Assembly (NCBI GenBank): GCA_963816795.1
Contig: CAWFLT010000005.1
Location: 32,043-96,042 of the forward strand
Reading direction: 5' to 3'
DNA from: CAWFLT01 sp963816795
GTDB lineage: Bacteria > Acidobacteriota > Vicinamibacteria > Vicinamibacterales > SCN-69-37
Length of the DNA: 64,000 nt
Shown: in pieces, positions 1-11,674 of the stretch
How positions within the stretch are numbered: position 1 is the stretch's first letter
Layout of the letters: every line of letters begins with the position of its first letter
Notes under the pieces: generated by a model
The model's input: only the letters and a program-made list of their open reading frames with translations
Told to the model about the DNA's origin: nothing
The model's database searches: none
Made by a program: the position numbers and the translations under genes

Positions 1-873
1 CATCATGTCGCTCATCAGCTTGAAGTGCTCGGCGAAGTCGGGCGGGACGCCGTACGGCTTTTCGATTCCCGGATCGATGCGGACGCTTTCCTGCTCGGCC
101 CTGACGAGCTGCCGTTCGACTTCGCGAATCGAATCGAGATACTCCTCGAGCTTGCGCCGATCGGTCGGGCCGAGCGACGACTGGAGTTTCTGCGTATCGG
201 TGGTCACGAAGTCGAGAATGCTGCGGCGATAGCGCGCCTGACGCTCGGTCTGCTCGGGACTGAGCACGACGCCGGTGCCGAACAGCCGCTCGAAGAGGAC
301 GCGCGGATCGAGCACGGGCGGCAGCGGCTGCGTCTCGCTGCGCCACGCCAGGTTGTTGGTGTAGGCGCAGGAGTAGCCGGAGTCGCAATCGCCGGCCTGG
401 CGGGCGTCGTCCATGCCGAGCTCGAGCGACGCGAACCGCGTTTCGTGGCCGATCTTGTTGGCGATGATCTGGTCGCAGGAGATGCTCGCCTTGATGTCGA
501 CGGTCGTCTTCTTGACCTGGATGCCGGTGAGGTAGGAACCCGAGCACCGGCCGTGGTCGCCCGCGCCGTCGAGCAGCGCGCGGCCGCTGTTGTGCGTCAG
601 GTTGCCGAGCTGAATCATGTCGCCGCGGAAGTCCTCGAGCGGCTTGAGGATGCGCGGAAACTCGCCCACCAGCGCGCCCTCTTTGGCGATGTTCCAGTTC
701 CTCATGTCGATGCCGTTCGGCACGTACATGAAGGCCAGACGCGTCGGCCCCTTGAGGGCCCTGGCGGGCGCGGCCATGGCCGGCACCATCGAATCGAGGA
801 ACGGCAGAGCGACGGCGGCGCCGACGCCTTTCAGGAACGTGCGACGCGGAAGCGACTTGCCGGTGATATACAT
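1..873 (-). CDS. DUF1552 family twin-arginine secreted protein (partial, 3' end outside window)
   Basis: About 291 codons are visible; the C-terminus lies beyond position 1. The start is ATG at 873, preceded by a G-rich stretch that can act as ribosome binding site. The N-terminus carries a Tat-like signal, LPRRTFLKG at residues 8-16, followed by a hydrophobic stretch. The body contains RLAFMYVPNGIDMRNW and a segment GDHGRCSGSYLTG typical of the DUF1552 family, which is common in Planctomycetes and Acidobacteriota, usually beside DUF1592/DUF1588/DUF1587 cytochrome-like proteins. The function of the family is not established; it resembles a secreted, periplasmic enzyme. The frame is intact over the visible part. 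Confidence 0.85.
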   Translation of the reverse strand, partial: MYITGKSLPRRTFLKGVGAAVALPFLDSMVPAMAAPARALKGPTRLAFMYVPNGIDMRNWNIAKEGALVGEFPRILKPLEDFRGDMIQLGNLTHNSGRALLDGAGDHGRCSGSYLTGIQVKKTTVDIKASISCDQIIANKIGHETRFASLELGMDDARQAGDCDSGYSCAYTNNLAWRSETQPLPPVLDPRVLFERLFGTGVVLSPEQTERQARYRRSILDFVTTDTQKLQSSLGPTDRRKLEEYLDSIREVERQLVRAEQESVRIDPGIEKPYGVPPDFAEHFKLMSDMM

Positions 874-1043
874 CGGCCCCCCACCTGGTGGAAACGGTTC
901 CATTTATCTTACCCTGCCGGAGGGCCGTCCGGGGAGGGGCCCGCGAAAAAATGGCCCCGCCCGTGTCAGGGGCCGACCGGCGCCGCTCATCGCGACAAAA
1001 GTCCGCGAAAACGCGGACAAAGCTGGCCCCCGGGCAGGGCAGT

Positions 1044-1118
1044 ACGTAGGGCGGGCCGGGTTGGGGCCCGCCAACTGCACGCGGATTGCAGCCCAATCCG
1101 GCGCTACGCGTTTGGAAA
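1044..1118. repeat. Two-hairpin dispersed repeat, copy A
   Basis: A block of about 75 bases nearly identical to 56478-56553. The first half folds as GGCGGGCC paired with GGCCCGCC. The second half folds as CGGATT paired with AATCCG around a 7-base loop. It lies between the DUF1552 start and the stop codon of the glucan synthase. It resembles REP/BIME-type intergenic elements. Confidence 0.8.
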
Positions 1119-1122
1119 TGAC

Positions 1123-4100
1123 CTACACACCGAGCACGATGCCGACGTCGTGGACCTGGCCATCGTCAACCAGTCCCATCGCCCGGTGGTCGACCAGCAC
1201 GCCGTCGAGCGTCGCCCGGATCACGCCGCGGCAGCGCCGCTCGGGATTGGTCACGTGGATGCGGTATCGGGTCTCGCCCACGCGCCAGGTCATCTGGTAC
1301 TCGGGCCAGGCCGACGGGATGCAGGGATCGACGGCAAACGTCGCACCCGGTGCGGCGCAACCCGAGCAAGCTCTCGATGGCGGCGCGATACATCCACGCG
1401 GCTGATCCGGTGTACCAGCTCCACCCTCCGCGTCCGCGGTGGTCCGGATGGCTGTAGACGTCGCCGGCCATCACATACGGCTCGAGCCGGTAACGCGCGG
1501 CGTCGCTGGCCTTGTCGGGCGTGGTTCACCGGGTTGAGCATGTGGAAGACCTCGGCGGCTTCGTCGCCGTTGCCCAGACGCGCGAGCGCCATGACGATCC
1601 AGGCCGCCGCATGCGTGTACTGCCCGCCGTTCTCGCGAACGCCCGGTGCATATCCTTTGATGTAGCCCGGATTCTGCTCGGACGACTCGAACGGCGGATG
1701 GAGCAACAGCAGAAGACGAGACCCGCGCGCCAGCAGAAACGTGCGGACGGCGTCCATCGCCCGGTCCGCAAACCTCAGCGGCACGGCGCCCGAGAGGACC
1801 GCCCACGACTGCGCGATCGAATCGATCCGGCACTCGTCGTTCTGCGCTGATCCAAGCGGCGAGCCGTCATCGTAGTAGCCGCGACGGTACCACTCGCCGT
1901 CCCAGGTCCGAGCCAGCGCTTCGGCAAGCCGCAGCGTCTCCTGCCGGTACCGATCGGCACGGAGCCGATCGTCGCGGGCATCGCAGATCGGCGCGAACGC
2001 CGTGAGGACGGTATGAATGAAGAAGCCGAGCCACGTGCTCTCTCCCAGCCCCTTCGCGCCGACCAGGTTCATCCCGTCATTCCAGTCACCGCTGCCCATC
2101 AGCGGCAGTCCGTGGCTGCCCACGGTCAGGCCCTTGTCGATCGCGCGGACGCAATGCTCGAACAGCGATCCTTCCTCGACAGCGACGACAGGCTGTCCGA
2201 AGGCGCTCTGTTGTCCAGGCTCGAGCGGCGGCGCGCTGAGAAACGGAATCCGCTCGTCGAGCACCGCAGTGTCGCCCGTCGTCGTCACGTACTCCGCGAC
2301 CACGAACGGGAGCCACAGCAAATCATCGGAACAGCGCGACCGCAGCCCGCGGCCGCTCGACTCATGCCACCAGTGCTGGACGTCACCTTCCTCAAACTGC
2401 CGGCCAGCGGCGCGGAGGATATGCGCGCGCGTCAAGTCGGGTCGCGCCGACGTCAGCGCCATGCACGTCCTGGAGCTGGTCGCGGAATCCGAAGGCGCCG
2501 CCCGGCTGGTAGTAGCCGCTGCGTGCCCAGAGCCGGCAGGAGACATCCTGATAGATCAGCCAGCGGTTGACGAGCACATCGAAGGAATCGTCCGGAGTAT
2601 GGACCTCGATCGCGCCGAGCGTCCGGTCCCAGTCGGCTTCGACTCTCGTCAGCGCGGCCCGAGCTTGCTCCACCGTGCCATGCCTCGCGATCAGTTCGCG
2701 GGCGTGCTCTTCGTCGCGGCCCTGGCCGAGCACCAGGACGACGTGGTGTGCGGCACCGGGCTCGAGCTCGACTTCGACGTGCAACGCCGCGCACGGATCC
2801 AATCCCGCACCGAAGTGCGCCGTCAGGCTCTGCACCCGCAGGCCGGCCGGATTCGACAGGGCGCCGTTGCGCCCGATGAAGCCTCTGCGATCGCCGCTCG
2901 CGGATCGAAGAGGATCGCTCAGATGCGCGAACGCGATCCGGCTGCCAAATTCGGCGTTGTACGGATTGGTGGCGAAGACGCCGCCGGTCACGTCGTCCAG
3001 GCGCGTCACGACGTGGGCGCCCTGGTTCTCGTTTGGCGGGCCGAGGACCCAGTCGTTGTAGCTCACGAGGCTGAGGCGTCTCTTGCTCCCGCTCGTGTTG
3101 ACCACGGTCAGGCACGAAAACTTCACCGGATCCACGGTGTCGACGAAGATCGCGAGATCGTGCGCCAGGCCACGATGGACGCGCGAGAATCGCGTCACGC
3201 CTGCGGCGTGGCGGACCACGGTGCGGCCGCTCGATGCCGTACGCGGCACAGGGCCTGGCGTCGGCGACCAGAACTCCCCCGAATCGTCATCGCGAACAAA
3301 CCACGCCTCCGAGGTCGGATCGATCACGGGGTCGTTGGCGAATGAAGTCAGCCGGTTTTCGCGGCTGTTTTCCGACCACGTGTGCGACGAACCCGACGCC
3401 GTCACGATCGTCCCGAAGCCAGGGTTGGCCAGGACGTTGGCCCACGGCGCCGGTGTTTCGCGGTCGCCCTCCAGGACAATGACGTACTCACGCCCGTCGT
3501 TCGCGAAACCGTCAACGCCGTTGCCGAGCGCGAGCGGCGGCACGGCAACCGGCTCGTCAACCGGCACTGGCGCCGGCTCAGTCTGGACCGCGCCTATCGG
3601 CGGCGAACCTGCGGACGCGCCGGGCGTCGTGAGCGTGGGCGGACGCGTCACATCCGCGTAGGGCCGGTCGAGCTGAGCACGCAGTCCGCCACGATCGCTG
3701 CTCAGGACCGCCCGCGCGATGGCCTCGAACAGCGTGCGCTCGGCGGCCGTGAGCTCGTCGCCGCGCAGCAGGTAGGCGCCGCCGGGGCGCTGCCGCCATT
3801 CACGCCACGGACCCGAGTCGAGCAGGCCGGTGAGCTGCGTGTGGAGATCGGCCAGGTATCCGGCGGGCTCGTCGTTGAGGATGACGACGTCGGCTCGCAG
3901 GCCCTTGAGCCGCCAGTACTCCGACGCCTGCAGGACTTCCCGCACCAGTGGCACCGCCTCGGCCCCCCGCGCGTGCACGAGGAGGATCGGCAGATCGCCC
4001 GAGACGCTGAGCCGCCAGAGACCGGGCTGACCGAGCTGGTTTCGAGCGGACGCGTCGCCCTCCGCCCGCAGCGACCCGTCGGAAAAGATCACCCGCGAGG

Positions 4101-7100
4101 CCAGCCGCTCGAACAGCAGCGCGTCGTCGCTCGAAATGGCGAGGTGGTGCAAGGCGCTCTGGACGTGCACGAGCGAGAGCGCGAAGGCGCGCATGGCGGC
4201 GCTCGGGTCGCGATACTTCTGCGCCAGTCCCTGTGCCGCTTCGCGATCGCCCGCCATGCCCGTCGCGAACGAGAGGCGGACGGCGGCTCCCGGGGCGAGC
4301 CGGATGCGCTGGCGCAGGCTGAAGATGGGGTCGAGCACGACTCCGGCGGTGGCCGAGAGGCCACGGCCGTCGATCGCGACCGGCGCCCGCCAGTCGCGGC
4401 CGCGTCCGAGAAATCTCGCGCGGTCGGTTTCCCATTCGATCGGTCCCTGTGTCCGGCCTTCGAGGCTCAACACGTGCAGCGCCCAGAGTGCAGGATCGCC
4501 GGGATTTCTCGGCCTTCTGTGGCAGAGCAACGCCGAACTGGCGGGGAGGAACTCCGTTTCGACGAACAGCTTGCCAAAGGCGGGATGCGCCAGGTCGGCG
4601 GCCGGCTCGGCGAGCGCGATCTCGACGTAGCTGGTGATGTCGAGATCGCGCATCCGCGATCCCTCGTTCGTGATCGACAACCGCCGCACTTCGACGTCGT
4701 CCTCAGTCGAGACCGCGATGTCGAGCTGGGTGACGAGGGTGCCGTCGCGGCGCCGGATCGTGGCCCGATCGGGACGGAAGGTGACGAGGTATTCGTCCGG
4801 CTCAGCGGCGGTCGGATGATACGCCGCCGACCACACGTCGCCGCTCCAGACGTCGCGCAGGTAGATGCCGACGCTTCCGGGATCCGTGGTGGCGTCGCGG
4901 CGGGTTCGCGTCACCGCAATTTGATCGTGGAACAGGCTGCCACCGCCGGCGTTGGAGATGACAGAGATCAGGCGGCCGTTCGAGAGCGCTTGCGAGTGCG
5001 GAAAGACCGTGTGCGGCGTGCGGTAGCGGCGCATCGGCAATGGCGGCGGCATCGTCACCTGCACGTCGTCGGCGGGCAGGACCCGCTCGGTCGGCACTTC
5101 GCGCGGCTGCCGTTCCTGGAGCAGCAGTTCGGTGGCCTGGACGCGCGGGTCGGCGTGAAACCGCGCGACCATGCGGTCGCTGAGCAGCGCGTTGGCCAGC
5201 GCCACCAGCGTCATGCCCTGGTGATGCGCCATGTAGGTGCGGACGACAATTGGCGCGGTGACTTCGACCGGCCCGCCGCTGGCTTGCGTGCGATCGGTGT
5301 AGTCGATGGCATCGAAGAAGCCGTAGTCGCCCGCGAGCCCAAGCGCGGCGAGGTGGCGCAGATTCTTCGCGCTCGCCGTCGGGACCAGTGGCGCGGCAAG
5401 CGCCGAGGCGTACGGAGCGATCACCAGTTCATCGCCCAGTCCCCGCTTGAGACCCAGTCCAGGCACGCCGAAGGCTTTGTACTGATAGGTCCCGTGGCGA
5501 TCGACGGCGCTGTACGCCGATTCGGAGATACCCCACGGGGCGTCCGCCTCGCCGCGTAGTCGATGTGGCGCTGGACGGCGAGGCGGCACGACTGATCCAG
5601 CAGGGTGCCGGAGAACGTGCGCGTCAGCAGCAGGGGCATCAGGTACTCGAACAGCGTGCCCGTCCACGACAGCAGCGCCGGCTCGCCCTGCACCGCGGTG
5701 ACGGTACGACCGAGATGAAACCAGTGCGACTCCGGAACATCGCCCTTGGCGATGGCGAGGAAGCTCGCCAACCGCGCTTCGGACGCGAGCAGATCGTAGC
5801 GCGAGGCGTCGAGCCGGCCGGCCGCGTCGGCGTCAACGGGACGATAGCCGATCGCGAACAGTTGACGGCGCTTGTCATAGAGAGGTTTGAAGTCCATGGC
5901 GTCGAACAGCGCGATGGCCCGGCGCGCCAGATCGCGGAGCCGCGTCGCGGTCGCCTCGGAGGTGGTCTCGAGCCCGGCGAATCGCGGCAGCGCTGCCGCC
6001 AGCGTGACGAGCGCGCCGGCCAGATTGCCGCTGTCCACGGTGGAGATGTAACGCGGCAGGAGCGGCAGGAGCGTCACCGTGTCGTACCAGTTGAGCAGGT
6101 GTCCCGCGGAGCGCTCGAGACGCTCGACCGTCGTCAGCGTCGCGTCAATCCTCTCGACCAGCTCGTCGAGCTCGATGAAACCCAGATCGTTCGCGGAGAC
6201 GGCGGCCAGCAGGCTCATCGCGATGTTGGTCGGCGACGTGCGGTGCGCCACGCGCGGGTCGGGCGTCATCTGGACATTGTCGGGCGGCAGCGCGTGGTCG
6301 CCGGGTCCGGCGAAGACCTCGAAATAGCGCCAGGTCCTGCGCGCCGCCGCCAGCAGAAACGCGCGGTCGTCGGCATCGAGCACATCACGCCGCGACCGCA
6401 CCGGCCGGCTGAGCAAGAACGCGATCGCGGGCGCCGCCGCCCACGCGCCGGCCACCGACAATGCCGCTGGAAGCGCTCGCGGATTGATCAGCGCCACCGC
6501 GGTCACGGCTCCGGCCGCGACGAGCGGACTGGCCATCATCCGCCTCGCGAACGCGCCGAGACGAGGCGGCCCGCTACGGCGTGCGGCCGCCGCCGCCGTC
6601 TCCCACTCGAGCAGACGCTCGTGCGTGAAGCCGACACGGACGAGCGTCACGACGATCGCGTGCAGGCGGTCCCGGGCATCGCTGGCGAGAAAGACCACCT
6701 GCAACGCCGCGCGGGCCGCCGCCAGACGGACCTCCTCGAGCGCGGCACGCCAGCGCGCCGCGTGCCAGACCGAGGCCAGCAGCGCGCGCACCTGGTCGGC
6801 GACGGGAAACCACACCGGCGCGAGCGTGGCTGCGGTCCAGGCCCACGCCGAACCGGGCAGCCAGAGCCACCCGGCCAGCAACAACGCGACCATGGCCGGC
6901 GCGCTCAAGCTGCGCCGCAGGTTGTCGAAGATCTTCCACCGCGCGATCAGCGGCAGGTCGTTGCGCCGCCAGCCGGCGCGGGTGGGAACGACTGGCAGCA
7001 GCCAGAACAGAATCTGCCAGTCGCCGCGTACCCAGCGGTGTTGCCGTCTGGCGTGCGCGAGCACGCTCGACGGATAGTCGTCGACGACTTCGACATCGGT

Positions 7101-9275
7101 CACCAGGGCGGCCCGGGCGTAGAGCCCCTCGAACAGATCGTGGGAGAGCAGCGTGTTGTCAGGCACGCGGCCGCGCAGCGACGCCACGAAGGCGTCGACG
7201 TCGTACAGGCCCTTGCCCGTGAAGATGCCCTCGTCGAACAGATCTTGATAGGTGTCGGACACGGCGGTCGTGTACGGATCCACGCCGGTGTGTCCGGCGT
7301 ACAGCCGGGCGAACAGCGATCCGGCCGCGCTCGTCAGCGTGACGCTCACGCGCGGCTGCAGGATGGCGTAGCCCTCGGTGACGCGTCCGCTGCGCGCGTC
7401 GATCGCCGGCTGGTTCAGCGGATGGGAGATGATCGCGATCAGCGACTTGGCGACGTCGCGCGGCAGTCGCGTGTCGGTGTCGAGCGTGATGCAGTACCGC
7501 ACGTGAGGCAGCACGCTCAGGTCGCCGATCTGGGTGACGAACGTGGTGTCGGTCGCGCCGCGCAGCAGGCGATTGAATTCGTCGATCTTGCCGCGCTTGC
7601 GCTCCCAGCCCATCCAGACCCGCTCGCGGGGATTCCACCGGCGCGCGCGATGGAACAGAAAGAAGCGATCGGCCTGGCCCGGAGCGAATCGAAGATTGAG
7701 GTCGAGAATGCCTTCGCTGGCGGCCGACAGAATCGATCCGTCCTCCTCGCGCACCGGCGGTCGGCGCATCGACGAAATCACCGAGGATCGCGAAGTGGAT
7801 GTGCGGATCCCGGTTGCCTTGCGCGAGCACTTCCAGGTGCTCGAGCAACTCCGCAACGCCCTCCACGCTGGCGAGCAGCGTCGGCACGACGACCATCGTC
7901 CGCGCACTCTCCGGCACACCGTCTATGAGGTCGAGACGAAGCAGCCGGCGCGGACCAACCCGCCAGGCGATCAGCCGCTGGACGATCGCGATGGCGAGGT
8001 CCAGGGCCGGCAGGACCAGCAGGGCGAGCACGACGAGGAGCGGCACGGCCGAATCCTCGAGTCGCGAGGCCCGCAGGACAAGCGCGACGAGCCCGGCGGT
8101 GACACCAGCGACGGCGCCGAGATACAGCAGGGTCGGATGCCTGAGCGCAAACCGCCGGATGCGGCGCCCAAACGGGGGCCGATAGCCGACGTCGGTCTCG
8201 AGCTCAGGGCGTCCGCGCCCGACCAGGTGATAGCCGACGTGCGCAGCGCGATCGCCGATCGTTCCACGCGCCGCCGCCTGCCGCGCGCTCTCGACGGCGA
8301 GCAACGCCAGGTGCACCTGCGCTTCCCCGGTGGACGCGGCGATCTGTTCGACCGCATGGCGCAGGTCGTCGCGGCTGAGAAAGTCCATCCGCGCATAGAC
8401 GCCGGCAGGGTCGCGCCGGAGGGCCTGCTCGACCAGGCTGACGCGCTCGACGAACTCCCGCCAGTCGATCTCCGAGCAGAGCCGCAGGCTGCTGACGGCG
8501 TTGGCGACCGACACCTGCGTCATCCCCTGTCGCTGATGCTCGCTCCGCACGGCCTGTTCGGCCGTCATGCCCCGCGCCTCGAGATCGGCGTCCACGACGC
8601 GCCGGAGCGACGCGGCAGGCAGGCCGTACTCCCGCGTCCGCAGGAGCAACTGGACAATCGCCGCCAGCTCCAGCCCGGCGGGCCAGTGGGCCGGCCCGCC
8701 GCTCTCGGCCTCGCGCAGATACTCGTCGGCGATGGCGCGGGCGTGACGGGATCGCAGGATCTCGTCGGCCAGCCGGCGCAGGTTCTCGACGAGCACGAGG
8801 GTGAGCATGCTCGGCCACGCCCACAACTCGCCCAGGGTCAGCGGCGAGATGCGCTGGTACTGGTTCAGGAACGTCTCGAGCCGCGGCCGATCGAGCCGGC
8901 TGTCGCCATGGCGGACGAGCTCGACGGCCATGGCGTAGATGCGCGCGCGTCCGGCATGTTCGCGGGACGCCAGCCGCGGCAGTTGCCGATAGTAGAGGCT
9001 CGGCAGGTTCCGCCGCGCGTCGGCGATCTGCGCGCTGATCAGATGGAAGTTGTCGAGGAGCCACTCCGACGCCGAGGTCAGAAACCGGCCGGCGCGGACG
9101 TCACCCGCGAGCGTCTGGTAGGCCGCCCTCAGGACGCGGGCGTTGTCGTCGAACCGCGGCAACACCCGGCTGGCCCGCGCGCGCGGATCGATCGTGAAGC
9201 GGGCGGCGAGCGCGGCGGCGCGATCCTCCAGCCGTTCCGCCCCGAGCTGATCGTCGCGGAAGGGAGCTCGATCAT
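1123..9275 (-). CDS. ndvB: Cyclic beta-1,2-glucan synthase-like protein (NdvB type; GT84 plus GH94), interrupted by several frameshifts
   Basis: Reconstructed from overlapping frames into about 2,700 residues, the usual size of the NdvB/Cgs family. Order: N-terminal helical region, paired membrane helices around 8170-7960, a processive glycosyltransferase domain with the DxD-like motif ITLDTDTRLPRDV and the RRQHRWVRGDW motif, more membrane helices, a glycoamylase-like domain with YMAHHQGMTLVALANAL, and GH94 modules with GSGDWNDGMN containing the expected catalytic Asp. The start is inferred as ATG at 9275 (MIELPF, joined to the downstream frame by a one-base slip near 9262). The end is a TAG at 1123-1125. 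Frame changes are needed near 7770, 5545, 2450, 1515 and 1345. The family makes periplasmic cyclic glucans at the inner membrane. Assembly error is likelier than a pseudogene because coding similarity continues through each break. Confidence 0.8.
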
Positions 9276-9312
9276 GTGCGCCTGCTGCGGGTGGCAGCGG
9301 TCGACCGCCAGC

Positions 9313-9978
9313 TCAATCGTGCAGGACGACGCTGAGGAGCGATTTCTTGATCGTGATGTCGCCGTCGTACTCGATGAATCCGAGCCGGCGGAACTTGTTC
9401 ATGAAGAAGTTCACACGCGATCGGGTCGTGCCCACGATCTCGGCGAGCACCTCCTGGGACACGCCGGGGATGCTCTGGACCGGCGCGTCGTCCTTGCCGT
9501 AGCGCGCGAGGAGCAGGAGCGCCCGCGCCAGTCGTTTCTCGCTGGAATTGAACAGCTGATCGACCAGATCCTGTTCGATCCGGATGTTGCGGCCGAGGAC
9601 GTGCGCGAGGAAGCGATCCGAGAGCGCCGGCTCGTCGTGCAGCAGCCGCACCATCTCGGGCTTTTCGATCACCAGTACGGTGCTGGGCGCGCTCGTCGTG
9701 GCCGACCCCATGCGCACGGTCTGGCCGGCGAGACAGCCCTCGCCGAAGAAGTCGCCCTTGCCGAGCATGCCGATGACGGCTTCGCGGCCGGTCTTCGACA
9801 GCACCGACAACCTGATGGTGCCATCCTGGATGTAGAACACATCGGCGGCCGCATCGCCTTGCGAGAAGATCACGCGGCGGGCAGGATAGGTGACGATCGT
9901 GCGCTTCAGGCCGGCCGACTCGAGGAATTCTTCCGGGTTGAAGCGCCGCGTGGGCGGCCGGCGCGTTTTCTTGCTCAT
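9313..9978 (-). CDS. Crp/Fnr family transcriptional regulator
   Basis: A 221-residue protein. The N-terminal half is a cyclic-nucleotide-binding-type beta-roll (about residues 25-140, with FSQGDAAADVFYIQDG and GKGDFFGEGCLAG). The C-terminal half is a winged helix, GVSQEVLAEIVGTTRSRV, as in Crp/Fnr proteins that bind DNA. No cysteine cluster typical of oxygen-sensing Fnr is seen. ATG at 9978 is preferred; an in-frame GTG at 10008 would add ten basic residues. The gene ends 37 bases before the start of the glucan synthase on the same strand, so the two could be cotranscribed. Effector and targets cannot be told from sequence. Confidence 0.85.
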   Translation of the reverse strand: MSKKTRRPPTRRFNPEEFLESAGLKRTIVTYPARRVIFSQGDAAADVFYIQDGTIRLSVLSKTGREAVIGMLGKGDFFGEGCLAGQTVRMGSATTSAPSTVLVIEKPEMVRLLHDEPALSDRFLAHVLGRNIRIEQDLVDQLFNSSEKRLARALLLLARYGKDDAPVQSIPGVSQEVLAEIVGTTRSRVNFFMNKFRRLGFIEYDGDITIKKSLLSVVLHD

Positions 9979-10086
9979 TCTGCGTCGCTGGTCCCGTAAT
10001 CTTTTCACCTGCGGTGGACCTTGGCAAGGCCGTTTGGGCAGAGCTGCCCGAGACCGGCAGCCCGCGGCGCGGGGCCGCCGCCGAAT

Positions 10087-10381
10087 TCACATCGAGACGC
10101 GCTCGAAGGTGACGATGCGGGCCGACAGGTTCGGGACCGCCGTTCGCTTCGCTTGAATCCACGCCTCAGCCATGGACCCTGCGGCGTCGCCTGCGCCGGC
10201 ATCAGTCCACCAGGTCGCGCTCCCACGAGCGGCCTCGGGCAGGGGGGCTCCCGAGCAGGTCTTCGATCTGGTCGAAGGTCAGGACCACCGTGTGCGCGTA
10301 GCGGTCCCGCAGGTACTTGTGGAAGACCCGGAAATCGGACCCGTCGGCCGCCCGTCCGCGACTCGACGTCGTTTGGTCCAT
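10087..10381 (-). CDS. Small DUF7662-like protein, frameshifted at a G6 run
   Basis: As assembled, the frame stops early at 10205. Removing one base from the run of six G near 10,242-10,247 restores a protein of about 97 residues. Its core, VVLTFDQIEDLLG followed by SPLPEAARG, TWWTDAG and RIVTFERV, matches the small bacterial family that combines an LTF.IE.LLG motif with a tryptophan pair and a C-terminal VTF.R strand. The start is ATG at 10381. The role of this family is not known. It is the cleanest evidence that homopolymer-length errors explain the broken frames in this window. Confidence 0.6.
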
Positions 10382-10532
10382 CGAGGAACTGTACCTCGGG
10401 AGGCCCGCCGGCGACTGTGCTCGATTGCACAGGTCCCCCGATCGGCGTTGCCGCCGCGCCTCGCGCGTCGATCTGCAGATCGCATTGCGATCGCTCTAAG
10501 CAGGCTGCTGAGAAACGCAGCCCTGTCTCATA

Positions 10533-10680
10533 GACATGAAGGCAATGAAGCGGCTGAAGGCCATGAAGGTTGCAGGCGGGTCTGGAACGCCCGGCGTCGT
10601 CCGGATGGGCGGGCACGCCCGCCAGACGCCGGGCGTCTTCATGCGCTTCACGCCCTTCATTCCCTTCACGTCATGAAGAC
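10533..10680. repeat. Nested imperfect palindrome built from ATGAAG-type words
   Basis: The left arm is a run of reiterated words such as CATGAAGGCAATGAAGCGG. The right arm is the complementary run containing CTTCACGCCCTTCATTCCC. Between them lie GCCCGGCGTC paired with GACGCCGGGC and an inner GGCGGGC/GCCCGCC stem. This lies in the 402-base gap between the PPK2 stop and the start of the small DUF7662-like gene. No coding sequence was recognised in that gap. Confidence 0.7.
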
Positions 10681-10719
10681 CTTGATCTGGGTAGCGAGAC
10701 AAGAGGTTTACCCCTCGAG

Positions 10720-10757
10720 ACTCCGTGTGCCCCGTGCGTCTCCGTCTCTCCGTGTTC
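10720..10757. repeat. Low-complexity CTCCGTG word repeat
   Basis: Four or five degenerate reiterations of CTCCGTG/CCCCGTG in a row, immediately after the ATGAAG palindrome and before the PPK2 stop codon. No inverted partner is seen. It lies in the same non-coding gap and may be the remains of one arm of a similar palindromic element. Confidence 0.5.
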
Positions 10758-10783
10758 TGAAGCGAAGCCCTTTGTCACGTGAT

Positions 10784-11664
10784 TCAGATCGCGTCGAGAA
10801 TCTTGCGCGCCGCCTGGAGCTCCTTGAGCTGCGCTTTGCTCAGCGTGGGAAACTTCAGATCCATCTCTTCGAGCGCGTCGACGATGGCGGCGGCCACGAC
10901 CAGGCGCGTGAACCACTTGTGGTCGGCCGGGACGACGTACCACGGCGCGTGCGGCGTCGCGGTCTCCCGGATCGTCTCCTCATAGGCGCGCTGGTAGTCC
11001 TTCCAGTGCGTCCGCTCCTTCGCGTCGGCGACGGAGAACTTCCAGTTCTTGGAGGGCTTGTCCAGGCGCTCGAGCAGCCGCTCCTTCTGCTCTTTGCGCG
11101 AGACGTGGAGGAAGAACTTCCTGACCGCGATGCCGTTGCGGGTCAGGTACCGTTCGAAGTTGCGGATGTCTTCGAACCGCTCGTCGAAGATGTTCTTCGT
11201 GACGAGCGTCTTCGGCAGCCGTTGCCGCTCGAGAATCTCGGGATGCACGCGGACCACGAGCGTTTCTTCGTAGTACGACCGGTTGAAGATGCCGATGCGG
11301 CCGCGCTCGGGGAGGCAGCATGTCGTCCGCCAGAGGAAGTCGTGATCGAGCTCCTGGTTGGACGGCGCTTTGAACGAGAACACCTGACAGCCCTGCGGGT
11401 TGATCCCCGACATGACGTGCTTGATGGTGCCATCCTTGCCGGCGGCATCCAGCGCCTGGAAGACGAGGAGCAGGGCCCAGCGATCCTGCGCGTAGAGCTT
11501 TTCCTGCAGTTCCCGGAGCCGGCCGATGCCCGTTCTGGAGCCATTCCTCGGCCCGGCGACGCGAATCCACGGCAGCCGGTGTCCGAGGGGTCCACGTCTT
11601 TCAGGCGGAACTTCTTGCCGTGCGACACGCGATAGCGCTTGGAAAACCGTTCGGCCAGCGACAT
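10784..11664 (-). CDS. ppk2: Polyphosphate kinase 2 family protein (PPK2), two frameshifts near the N-terminus
   Basis: Reconstructed length is about 293 residues, normal for a one-domain PPK2. The start is ATG at 11664 (MSLAERFSKRY). Two single-base slips near 11580 and 11525 join the opening, through SRRRAEEWLQNG, to the long frame. The P-loop reads FQALDAAGKDGTIKHVMSG. Further family motifs are NPQGCQVFSFKAPS, ELDHDFLWR, GRIGIFNRSYYEE and a basic lid region. PPK2 enzymes transfer phosphate between polyphosphate and nucleotides; the one-domain types act on nucleoside mono- or diphosphates. Which nucleotide is used here cannot be told. It lies 10 bases downstream of the secreted protein ending at 11675 on the same strand. 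Confidence 0.85.
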
Positions 11665-11674
11665 GGTTCTCCTC

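Noticed and set aside
1123..9275. Calling the glucan synthase a pseudogene
   Set aside because: Catalytic motifs are intact on both sides of each frame change, and the same kind of slip affects many unrelated genes, which points to assembly error.
25..9999. Long plus-strand open frames of 440-820 codons opposite the glucan synthase and regulator genes
   Set aside because: They are rich in Arg/Ala/Gly/Gln without motifs, as expected for the antisense of high-GC coding sequence. The minus-strand frames carry clear NdvB and Crp motifs.
10382..10783. A further small gene in the 402-base gap
   Set aside because: Possible frames coincide with word repeats and hairpins and show no family motif or ribosome binding site.
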